Shown: in pieces, positions 25,163-32,246 of the stretch
How the letters are laid out: each line of letters opens with the position of its first letter
Numbering within the stretch: the first letter of the stretch is position 1
NCBI GenBank assembly: GCA_027459645.1
Contig: DAIDHQ010000014.1
Span: 1-64,000 of the forward strand
Source of the DNA: Vulcanimicrobiota bacterium
GTDB taxonomy: Bacteria; Vulcanimicrobiota; Vulcanimicrobiia; Vulcanimicrobiales; Vulcanimicrobiaceae
Direction of reading: 5' to 3'
Length of the DNA: 64,000 nt
Position numbers and translations under genes: made by a program
The notes under the pieces: model-generated
Seen by the model: only the letters and a program-made list of their open reading frames with translations
Told to the model about the DNA's origin: nothing
The model's database searches: none

Positions 25163-25484
25163 CAAAAAAAAGCCGATCAACATCCCCGACGGTTTGTTTC
25201 AGCCGCCCGATACGAGGTGCTCGTTCGTCCAGGGCAGCCTCTGGATCGTGCGGTTGGATAAAAACGAACCGGCAATCGTCGTCGACATCAGCGCGTCGAG
25301 TTCGAGGTGCTTTCAACATGGGCACGACGACTGCGAACACATCCGACTCGCTCGCGCCGAACATCAGCGACTCTTCAAGGTATACGGCCCGTCCATTCCC
25401 GATACGGAAACCGTGATGCTCGACGCAGTGATGAACGCGTTCGAGACGGTGCTTCCTCCGTCGAGCGAAGAAGGTGCGGCATGA
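25152..25484 (+). CDS. Stand-alone Cys/His finger protein
   Basis: This 110-residue protein holds LWIVRLDKNEPAIVVDISAS, then a SSRCFQHGHDDCEH unit (C-x7-C-x-H). The layout mirrors the N-terminus of the adjacent transposase (LWYFKSLRDPERVICKVQ, then NCQSFKSNRAGACGH), so the two look like copies of one SWIM-like finger module. Its stop overlaps the transposase start as ATGA. A helper that binds the same DNA or partner as the transposase is plausible. Confidence 0.7.
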   Translation: MLPDKKKPINIPDGLFQPPDTRCSFVQGSLWIVRLDKNEPAIVVDISASSSRCFQHGHDDCEHIRLARAEHQRLFKVYGPSIPDTETVMLDAVMNAFETVLPPSSEEGAA

Positions 25485-27148
25485 TCAAGGACAAGCGCGA
25501 GATCAACGGTGTTGCCGAACAGCTCAAGGCGTTCGGCTTCACCGGGTCCCTGATGTTGCTGCCGCCGATGCTTCCTGATGCCGAAGCCGAAGCGACCTAC
25601 GCTTCGCGCTTCGACATCGAAAAGCCGAGCGAGACGCTGTGGTACTTCAAGTCGCTTCGCGACCCCGAGCGCGTCATCTGCAAGGTCCAAAGGAAATCGG
25701 GCGACAGGGTTACGGGCAACTGTCAATCGTTCAAGAGCAATCGCGCTGGAGCTTGCGGTCATTCCGCATACTACTGCCTTCAAAACGACCTCCCGGTTCC
25801 AGGCCCGTATCTCTTGTCACGACGACTGGAGGCGGCTCAAATTCTCCACTGGCCCGGTAGGGCGGCTGTAACACGTGACAATCGAGCGAGGCAAGACGAG
25901 CAGATGTTGCTCCGCGAGCACTTGTATCGTCTGTGCTTACCGCTCAAGGATCCGCGTCCGAGAAAACGTGGCGGCGGCCAACCGCGCTTTCCGTATCGTG
26001 CGCTGGTGTACACCTTTCTCGTGCAGGTGGCCGAAGGGTACACCGACGTAAAGGCCGCGGCCCAGATGGCGAACGATCCGTGGTTCCAACTCCTTACCGG
26101 CGACCGTTCCCACTACAAAAAGAACGGGGGTCCAAGCGACGAGACGTTGTCGAAGCTGATCTGGTCGTACCCGCTCTATGAAGACGTGCAAAAACTGCTC
26201 GCTCTATCGGCAGCATGCGGGAAGCGAATGGATTCGATGGTGGACATCGACGCGACCGGCTTCGGCTCGACGAAGTTGGGGAACTGGTTCGCAAAGATCT
26301 ATTCTCGTGCGAAGGACAAAGACGACGACGACGACATGACCCAGACGACCAGCGATGCCGAGCAAATAGATCAAGCGCCAGGCGGTAAGGTGAGTGCCTT
26401 TAAGCGCGTACGCGGAAAGGGCTTCATTAAAGTACACACGATACATGGGGTCGAGAGCGGTCTGATCTACGGTGTCGACTGCACCTTGGATTTCGGTCCC
26501 GGCACGTCGGATACGAGACACTTCCAAACGCTGTTGCGGAAGGTGCTCGACATCAACTCCAAGATCCGAGTTGTCCTGGCAGACAAGGGCTATTGGAAGG
26601 CGGAGCACTTCGAGTTCGCTCAGCGGCTGGGCATTCTGCTGATGGTGATGCGTAAGAAGAACGTCTCGGTCGACAACGCCGAAGTAGGACGCGAATCGAT
26701 CGCGTTCCTCGAATACCTCCGCCTCAATCACCCCGCCGTGTATCGGACGTTCTACCGATATCGCCAAGCGATCGAGGCGGTGTTCTCGGGGCAGAAGCGC
26801 GTAACGGGACACATCCGACGACGGGTGCGCAAGAAGGAGCGGGAGCGGATCGAAGGGCTGCAGACGACGCTCTCGGCGAACGCAAGCATTGACTGGCGGG
26901 CCATGGAAAAGGCCAACCCCGAAGTCAAGAAGCCGCGCAACTGGGAGGATGCCTTCAGTTTTGCGGCGGCACTTATTGCACAAGAGATCGTCGGACGGGC
27001 GCAGTTCACCGAGGCGAATGCGATGGGCATCGCTTACAACCTCAGAGAGATCATCAAGTGGGAACTGCAGACCGGCGAAAAGATGGACCTGTGGGCCGGC
27101 AGCAGCTTTACGCCGATTAGGCGAGTTCATCTCCCAAGCGCGTCCTGA
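25481..27148 (+). CDS. DDE transposase with N-terminal zinc finger
   Basis: The 555-residue protein has an N-terminal Cys/His finger (residues ~80-100), a conserved region PFRYRALVYTFLVQVAEGYTD-like near 165-185, and an RNase-H-fold catalytic core. Candidate DDE residues are Asp in MVDIDATGFG (~257), Asp in LADKGYW (~368) and Glu in RQAIEAVFSGQKR (~432). An acidic insertion (DKDDDDDMTQ) follows the first motif. The style is IS4/IS5-like DDE, but I do not recognise the exact family. A strong terminator follows 17 bp after the stop, then the island's right repeat. Confidence 0.88.
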   Translation: MIKDKREINGVAEQLKAFGFTGSLMLLPPMLPDAEAEATYASRFDIEKPSETLWYFKSLRDPERVICKVQRKSGDRVTGNCQSFKSNRAGACGHSAYYCLQNDLPVPGPYLLSRRLEAAQILHWPGRAAVTRDNRARQDEQMLLREHLYRLCLPLKDPRPRKRGGGQPRFPYRALVYTFLVQVAEGYTDVKAAAQMANDPWFQLLTGDRSHYKKNGGPSDETLSKLIWSYPLYEDVQKLLALSAACGKRMDSMVDIDATGFGSTKLGNWFAKIYSRAKDKDDDDDMTQTTSDAEQIDQAPGGKVSAFKRVRGKGFIKVHTIHGVESGLIYGVDCTLDFGPGTSDTRHFQTLLRKVLDINSKIRVVLADKGYWKAEHFEFAQRLGILLMVMRKKNVSVDNAEVGRESIAFLEYLRLNHPAVYRTFYRYRQAIEAVFSGQKRVTGHIRRRVRKKERERIEGLQTTLSANASIDWRAMEKANPEVKKPRNWEDAFSFAAALIAQEIVGRAQFTEANAMGIAYNLREIIKWELQTGEKMDLWAGSSFTPIRRVHLPSAS

Positions 27149-27164
27149 TCGACCGGGAAACCGC

Positions 27165-27203
27165 AAAAAGAAGAGCCCGTCAGTACGACGGGCTCTTCTT
27201 TTT
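27165..27203 (+). terminator. Strong bidirectional terminator
   Basis: AAAAAGAAGAGCCCGTC and GACGGGCTCTTCTTTTT form a perfect 17-bp stem around AGTAC, with further T residues following. It ends transposase transcription and, read the other way, would stop transcription from the tRNA side. A shorter version of the hairpin is present in the left repeat (397-413). Confidence 0.92.
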
Positions 27204-27307
27204 TATTGTTTTTGACGTTATCCCAAAGTATTCGGATCGTCGTTTCGCTATCCCAAAGTATTCAGTCGGTTTCAGAATACTTTGGATGTAGCTGGCCGTT
27301 GGTGCTC
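27176..27307. repeat. Right copy of island-flanking direct repeat
   Basis: This matches 397-526 in the same orientation. It carries AAAGTATTC at 27225 and 27255 and the inverted form at 27275. The pair at 27251-27286 forms an 11-bp inverted repeat, CCAAAGTATTC against GAATACTTTGG. The copy runs to the tRNA-Leu CCA end: the final shared bases (TGG, then GCTC with one mismatch) are the complement of the tRNA 3' end. Confidence 0.92.
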
Positions 27308-27386
27308 AGGAAGGGACTCGAACCCCCACGATGTTGCCACCACTGGTACCTGAAACCAGCGCGTCTACCAATTCCGCCACCTGAGC
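27300..27386 (-). tRNA. tRNA-Leu(CAG)
   Basis: The minus strand reads GCTCAGGTGGCGGAATTGGT at the 5' end, with a long type-II variable arm, a TTCGAGTC T-loop region and an encoded CCA. The acceptor stem GCTCAGG pairs with CCTGAGC, and the anticodon loop TTCAGGT gives CAG. Length is 87 nt including CCA. The 3' end abuts the island. Confidence 0.97.
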
Positions 27387-27468
27387 ATAGGGCCACCGCG
27401 CCCGCGCGATGCGGCCGAACCCGATTCTTGAAACTCCCCTCATTTCCTGGGGGTTTCCGGGTGCACGT

Positions 27469-28344
27469 ATGACCCAAGTCCTACCTTTGTCGCATAACGA
27501 TGCTCTCGATCCGTACTCCGAATCCGTCACTGGCGCCGCCGAGCGCGTCAGCCCGTCGGTCGTCTCGATCGAGGTGCGTAGCGGCCGATCCGGCGGGAAC
27601 GGCTCCGGCTTCGTCTTTACGCCCGATGGATTCATTTTGACCAACAGCCACGTGGTGCACGAGAGCGAGTGGATCGGCGTGGCCCTGCTCGACGGCCGTG
27701 AGCTGCCGGCGCGCCTGGCCGGCGACTCGTCGCGCGTTCGCCCCGGGCAACTCGCGATCGCCGTCGGCAATCCGTACGGGCTCGCGTACACCGTCACCGC
27801 CGGAGTCGTAAGCGCGCTCGGTCGCACGTTGCGCTCCCAATCCGGGCGGTTGATGGACAACATCATTCAAACCGACGCCGCGCTCAATCCGGGAAACTCC
27901 GGCGGTCCGCTCGTGGATGCAAGCGGCGACGTCATCGGCGTCAACACCGCCGTGCTGCCGGGTCAAGGCTTGTGCTTTGCGATCGCGATCAACACCGCGA
28001 AGCACGTAGCCGGCTTGTTGATGCGCGATGGGAAAGTACGACGCGGATACTTCGGTATCGCCGGTCAAGACGTCACGCTTTCGCGCGCTGCCGCGCGGCG
28101 ATTCGAACTCTCCGATCCGCGAGCCGTCCTGATCGCAAGCGTCGAACCGGGTAGCCCTGCGTCGACCTCACATCTTCGGGAAGGCGACGTACTGCTTGCG
28201 ATTGAAGGCGAGCGCATCGCCGGCATCGACGATCTTCACAAACGCCTGACCTCCATAGACTTGAGCCGGCCGTACAAGCTCGACGTGCTGCGAAAGAGCG
28301 AGCGCTTGTCCACCATCATCTTGCCGGTCGAGTCTCCAACATGA
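27469..28344 (+). CDS. HtrA/DegP-like serine protease, catalytic Asp segment missing
   Basis: The 291-residue protein has the trypsin-like core and a C-terminal PDZ domain (from ~residue 185). The His (TNSHVV) and Ser (GNSGGPL) motifs are present. The stretch that should carry the catalytic Asp, normally DPDTDLAVLRV-like between ARLAG and the [10 protein letters not shown] segment, is absent: the sequence runs [23 protein letters not shown]. That removes about 25-30 residues in frame and should abolish normal proteolysis. No signal peptide is evident. A stop-start overlap (ATGA) links it to the MFS gene. Confidence 0.85.
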   Translation: MTQVLPLSHNDALDPYSESVTGAAERVSPSVVSIEVRSGRSGGNGSGFVFTPDGFILTNSHVVHESEWIGVALLDGRELPARLAGDSSRVRPGQLAIAVGNPYGLAYTVTAGVVSALGRTLRSQSGRLMDNIIQTDAALNPGNSGGPLVDASGDVIGVNTAVLPGQGLCFAIAINTAKHVAGLLMRDGKVRRGYFGIAGQDVTLSRAAARRFELSDPRAVLIASVEPGSPASTSHLREGDVLLAIEGERIAGIDDLHKRLTSIDLSRPYKLDVLRKSERLSTIILPVESPT

Positions 28345-29540
28345 TTCGCAAACTCTTACCGATCCTCGGCATCACGTTCATCGACATCATCGGATTCAGC
28401 ATGCTGCTTCCGCTCTTGCCGTATTTCGTGACGCACTTCGGTATGAGCGCATTCGTCGTGGGCATCTTGATGTCGACGTTCTCGCTGTGTCAACTCGTCT
28501 CCGGACCGATTTGGGGGAACGTCTCGGATCGCATCGGCCGCAAGGCGGTGCTGGTCATTAGCCAAGTCGGTGCGACGATCGGTTGGGCGATGCTGGCGTT
28601 CGCGCCCAACATCTTCTGGGTTTTCATCGCGCGCATCGTCGAAGGCGTATCCGGCGGCAACATCGGCATCACGCAAGCCTACGTCGCCGACGTGGTGGAA
28701 GCGAAAGACCGTTCGCGCGCGTTCGGCTATATCGGCGCGACATTCGCCGCCGGCATGGTTTTCGGTCCCGTCGGCGGCGGAATACTGTTTGCAAAGTTCG
28801 GTTTTACGGCGCCGTTTCTCGCCGCCTCGGGCTTGCAGTTTCTCACGCTCGTTCTCACGCTTCTACTGCTGCCCGAATCGCGAAAGAAGAACGAAGAAGG
28901 CGAAGCCCACGTGGGCCTTCGCGAAATCGCCTCCACGTTTACCAAGCCGCGGCTCTCGCCGCTTCTACTGCAGAAGCTCGCGCTTTCGCTCGCACTCTAC
29001 GGCTGGTATTCTTCGATCGCGCTCTATCTCGCGGGCCAATTGCACTTCGACGTCGTTCGAACGACGCAATACTTCTCGATCTTCGCGGTTCTCAACGTCT
29101 TCGTGAACGGCATCGGCGTCGGCCGGACCGCGCGCGCGCTCGGCGACCGTCTAATGTCGACGCTCGGTCTCGTGTTGCTCGTCCTCGCCTTTGCGTCGGC
29201 TCCATTCGTGCATACGGTGTGGGGGTTGGTCGGCACGATGGTGCTCTTTGCGTTCGGCGGCGCCTACGCACAGAACGGTCTGACGGCGATGATTTCCAAC
29301 ACGGCCACCGATCGCGAGCAGGGGACGGTGCTCGGCGTCGGCTCGTCGCTGGACTCGCTTTCGGGCATTCTCTCCCCGCCCGTGTCGACCGGGCTCATCG
29401 CCCGCTACGGCTCCCCGTTTGCGAGCGTCGAATCCCTCGTCGTCGCGATTATCGCGCTGGCGCTTGGGATCCGCAATGCAACTGTGGCCGCTTCGACCGA
29501 TACCAACGAAGTGACACCTCAACTCCAGGAGACCGTGTAA
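28341..29540 (+). CDS. MFS transporter, TetA-like drug-efflux type
   Basis: The 399-residue protein has about 12 membrane segments and the MFS motif [14 protein letters not shown], between segments 2 and 3. The overall pattern ([18 protein letters not shown] at the start, a long middle loop, then six more segments) fits proton-coupled efflux pumps of the tetracycline-resistance group. The substrate is unknown. The start overlaps the previous stop, and the stop overlaps the next start. Confidence 0.85.
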   Translation: MIRKLLPILGITFIDIIGFSMLLPLLPYFVTHFGMSAFVVGILMSTFSLCQLVSGPIWGNVSDRIGRKAVLVISQVGATIGWAMLAFAPNIFWVFIARIVEGVSGGNIGITQAYVADVVEAKDRSRAFGYIGATFAAGMVFGPVGGGILFAKFGFTAPFLAASGLQFLTLVLTLLLLPESRKKNEEGEAHVGLREIASTFTKPRLSPLLLQKLALSLALYGWYSSIALYLAGQLHFDVVRTTQYFSIFAVLNVFVNGIGVGRTARALGDRLMSTLGLVLLVLAFASAPFVHTVWGLVGTMVLFAFGGAYAQNGLTAMISNTATDREQGTVLGVGSSLDSLSGILSPPVSTGLIARYGSPFASVESLVVAIIALALGIRNATVAASTDTNEVTPQLQETV

Positions 29541-30310
29541 TGAAAACGCAGATAATCGGTTCCACCCTGCCCGTTCTCGAGGTCACGTTAGAACCCAACG
29601 ACAAGCTCGTCGCCGAAGCCGGCGAGTTTTCTTGGATGACGCAGACCGTCCAAATGAAAACCACGACGCAAACCGCCGGCGCGAAGGGGCTGATGGGTGT
29701 TTTTAAGCGCGCGGTCGGCGGCGGCGGTCTCTTTATGACCGAATATTCCGCCACGGGCGACGGCGCGATGGTCGCCTTCGCCGCGAAACTTCCCGGAAAT
29801 ATCGTGCCGGTCGACGTTGCTCCCGGACGCGAATACATGATTCACAAGCATGGCTTCGTGTGCGGAACCGAAGGCATCGAACTCAGCGCCGGCTTCCAGC
29901 GGTCGCTCGGCGCGGGCATATTCGGCGGCGACGGATTCATCTTGCAGAAGATGGGCGGCACCAGCCACGCATTCGTTGCGCTCGGCGGCGAGATCGTTAC
30001 CTACGATTTGGCCCCCGGCCAGTCGCTGAGCGTCCACCCCGGGCACGTCGGCATGTTCGAAGCCAGCGTGAACTTCGACATCACGATCATGAAGGGGTTT
30101 ATGAACGCGATCTTCGGCGGCGACGGGCTCTTCGTTGCGCGCTTGACCGGCCCCGGCAAAGTGTGGCTGCAATCGCTCACGATGCCGAACCTCGCGCAGG
30201 CTATCGCACCGTATCTTCCGAGCCAAGGCAACAATACCGAACAAAATGCGACCGCCGGCGTAGCCGGAGCGGTCGCGGGGTCGATCGTGAAAGGTCTCTT
30301 CAGCAAATAG
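29540..30310 (+). CDS. AIM24-family protein
   Basis: This 256-residue beta-rich protein begins [20 protein letters not shown] and shows AEAGEFSWMTQTVQMKTTT, then GLMGVFKRAVGGGGLFMTEY and GDGLFVARLTGPGKVWLQS, all typical of AIM24/TIGR00266 proteins. These are widespread, form trimeric beta folds and have no settled enzymatic function. The start shares one base with the MFS stop (TAATG), so the two are translated from one message. The C-terminus is a glycine/alanine-rich helix. Confidence 0.9.
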   Translation: MKTQIIGSTLPVLEVTLEPNDKLVAEAGEFSWMTQTVQMKTTTQTAGAKGLMGVFKRAVGGGGLFMTEYSATGDGAMVAFAAKLPGNIVPVDVAPGREYMIHKHGFVCGTEGIELSAGFQRSLGAGIFGGDGFILQKMGGTSHAFVALGGEIVTYDLAPGQSLSVHPGHVGMFEASVNFDITIMKGFMNAIFGGDGLFVARLTGPGKVWLQSLTMPNLAQAIAPYLPSQGNNTEQNATAGVAGAVAGSIVKGLFSK

Positions 30311-30316
30311 CCGCGA

Positions 30317-31180
30317 TTACGCGGCGGATTTCTTCCGCCGCGTGGTCTTCTTCGCGTGCTTTTCCGAAGAAGCGTTGCGCCCATGCGTTCCCGTGGCGCG
30401 GCGCTTTTTGCTTTCTTCCAGCGACTGTGCAAGCACGTCCATTAGATTGACGACCTTCGCGCGGGGCGCCGCAGCCTTCTTGGCCTTCGGCAGTTCCTTG
30501 CCTTGCGCACGCGCTTCGATCATCGCGAGCAGTTCGTCGTGGTAACGGTTCGTGAACTTCTCGGGTTCGAAGTCGTCCACGCTCATCGTATCGATCAGCA
30601 TCTTCGCCATCTTCATCTCGGCTTCGGGAAGTTTTTCGCTTCCTGGAAGTTCGAGCGACGACTGCTCGACGATCTCGTTCGCCCAGTGCATGAGTTCGAG
30701 CACGAGCGCTTCGCCGACCGGCTTGACCGCGGCAATGTATTCCTTGGTGCGAATCACCACGCGCGCGATCGCCACTTTGTTCGCGTGATTGAGCGCTTCG
30801 CGCAGCAACGCGTAGGCGTGTTTGCCTTGTTTGCTCGGCTCCAGATAATACGGCTTGTCGAAGAACATCGGGTTGATCTTGTCGAGATCGACGAATTCTA
30901 AGATGTCGACCGACTGCGACGCGACCGGATTGACCTTTTTGAAGTCTTCATCGGTCAGCTCGACGTACTCGCCCTTTTCGTATTCGTAGCCTTTGACGAT
31001 CTCATCCCACGGCACCGGTTTATTGTCCACCGAACAGACGCGTTCGTACTTGATTCGGCCGCCGTCCTTAGCATGCAGCAGATTGAACGAAAGCTCGTCG
31101 CCGCGAATCGCGGTGAAAAGCTTCACCGGAATCGTCACGAGTCCAAAATTGATTGCCCCCGACCAAATCGCATGTGCCAT
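30317..31180 (-). CDS. ku: Non-homologous end-joining protein Ku
   Basis: The 287-residue protein begins MAHAIWSGAINFGLVTIPVK, the standard start of bacterial Ku, and keeps the beta-barrel core (FNLLHAKDGGRIKYERVC, YYLEPSKQGKHAYALLREAL). It binds DNA ends as a homodimer ring and recruits LigD. A lysine-rich C-terminal tail (KKAAAPRAK, TTRRKKSAA) likely contacts DNA and ligase. LigD-like genes lie just upstream on the same strand. The longer open frame upstream of this ATG is not protein-like. Confidence 0.96.
   Translation of the reverse strand: MAHAIWSGAINFGLVTIPVKLFTAIRGDELSFNLLHAKDGGRIKYERVCSVDNKPVPWDEIVKGYEYEKGEYVELTDEDFKKVNPVASQSVDILEFVDLDKINPMFFDKPYYLEPSKQGKHAYALLREALNHANKVAIARVVIRTKEYIAAVKPVGEALVLELMHWANEIVEQSSLELPGSEKLPEAEMKMAKMLIDTMSVDDFEPEKFTNRYHDELLAMIEARAQGKELPKAKKAAAPRAKVVNLMDVLAQSLEESKKRRATGTHGRNASSEKHAKKTTRRKKSAA
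30319..30343. terminator. Hairpin between converging genes
   Basis: ACGCGGCGGA and TCCGCCGCGT form a perfect 10-bp stem around TTTCT, within the last codons of the Ku gene and 9 bp after the AIM24 stop. A short T/C-rich stretch follows on the plus strand. It probably terminates transcription from the left, but the U-run is imperfect. Confidence 0.4.
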
Positions 31181-31254
31181 AGCGGATATAGTGTACCCGA
31201 CTTTAGCAAACAGGCAACCGGCTTTCCGTATTTGGTAGTTAGCCGAACGTACGC

Positions 31255-31272
31255 ACCACAAAATATTGTGGT
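31255..31272. promoter_or_regulatory. Palindrome upstream of ku
   Basis: ACCACAA (31255-31261) and TTGTGGT (31266-31272) form a 7-bp inverted repeat with a 4-bp spacer. CGAACGTA is repeated on either side. The site sits about 75-90 bp before the Ku start, between the two NHEJ genes, where a regulator of ku could bind. No known motif is matched. Confidence 0.45.
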
Positions 31273-31289
31273 CGAACGTATGTGAGACC

Positions 31290-32246
31290 CTACCCCGTCC
31301 ACAGTTTGCGCGCTTTACCGATCGCCGCTTCCAAGCGGTGCTTCTTCCACGCGCGGCCACTCCACAAATCGCCGTGCTTCGCCAAGCGCTTGGGTGTCGT
31401 CTCGATGTTGAACGCCGCAAACGCGTCGGCTGGCGATGCGGTCCGCTTTCGCGCGAACGCCTCGACTTCGTCCCACTGCAGCGGCGTGGAAACCGGCGCT
31501 CCGTCGCGCGCGCGCAGCGAATAGGCGCTGACGATCGTCTTGCCCCGTCCCACCTGCAAATAGTCGAGGTAGACGAGCGACCGATCGCGTTTCTTCAACG
31601 CGCGCTCGAGCGTCACGGCATCGTTCATGCGCGCCGCAATCCGGCGGGCCACAGCTTCGGAAAAGATCTTCGCCGCGTCGTAACTATAGCCGGCGGCCAG
31701 CGGAACCACGACGTGCAATCCCGTGCCGCCCGACGTTTTTACCAGCGCCGACAAGCCGATCTCTGCGAGCATGTCGCGCATTCCGAGCGCCACGCGCGCC
31801 AGGGTCTTGAGCGTGCAGCGCTCGCCGGGATCTAAATCGAAGAAGACATAATCTGGCTCCTCGATCGTCGGCAGATGCGACGTCCACACGTGCAGCACGA
31901 GCGCGGCCATGTTCGCCACCCACACGAGCGCCGGTTCGTCGTTGCACAACATATAGCTCGTCTTCTCGCGGTGGCCTTCGGGGCTCGCGATCGATGCCGT
32001 CGGAATCCACGCGGGCATCCCCCGCGGAACGTGCTTTTCGAAAAACGACTGCGCGTCGATACCGTCGGGGTAGCGCTGCAACGTCAGCGGATTGTTCCGT
32101 AGATGCGGCAAGATCCACGCAGCGGCGCCGCGGTAATAGTCGATCACGTCGCCCTTCGTGTAGCCGTCGCGTGGATAGAGCACTTTATCCAGATTGGAAA
32201 CCGAGAGCGTGCGCGAACCAACCACCAGTTCCGTTCGCTTGGTCAT
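31290..32246 (-). CDS. LigD-type polymerase/primase domain protein
   Basis: The 318-residue protein is the archaeo-eukaryotic-primase-type polymerase of LigD as a separate polypeptide. It has LDKVLYPRDGYTKGDVIDYY, the metal motif VFFDLDPG (two Asp), and TSGGTGLHVVVPL. It fills short gaps and adds nucleotides at broken ends during end joining. Its ATG overlaps the ligase stop by 4 bp. A longer N-terminal open frame is excluded. Confidence 0.93.
   Translation of the reverse strand: MTKRTELVVGSRTLSVSNLDKVLYPRDGYTKGDVIDYYRGAAAWILPHLRNNPLTLQRYPDGIDAQSFFEKHVPRGMPAWIPTASIASPEGHREKTSYMLCNDEPALVWVANMAALVLHVWTSHLPTIEEPDYVFFDLDPGERCTLKTLARVALGMRDMLAEIGLSALVKTSGGTGLHVVVPLAAGYSYDAAKIFSEAVARRIAARMNDAVTLERALKKRDRSLVYLDYLQVGRGKTIVSAYSLRARDGAPVSTPLQWDEVEAFARKRTASPADAFAAFNIETTPKRLAKHGDLWSGRAWKKHRLEAAIGKARKLWTG

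Larger units (their letters stand above)
397..27307. mobile_element. Putative transposable genomic island at tRNA-Leu
   Basis: The island is defined by the ~130-bp direct repeats at its ends, the clustered AAAGTATTC motifs found only there, the DDE transposase module at 24206-27148, and the position of its right end exactly at the encoded CCA end of tRNA-Leu. The cargo is accessory in character: restriction-modification, several nucleases, an AIPR protein, phosphoesterases and many unrecognised proteins. Genes beyond 27300 are mostly housekeeping. I saw no tyrosine or serine recombinase inside. The exact outer left border is uncertain, because the left repeat could belong to a second related element or could be a true terminal repeat. 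Confidence 0.65.

Noticed and set aside
28583-29539. Upstream extension of the AIM24 frame
   Set aside because: It is out of frame across the intact MFS gene and rich in Arg; the AIM24 ATG at 29540 overlaps the MFS stop.
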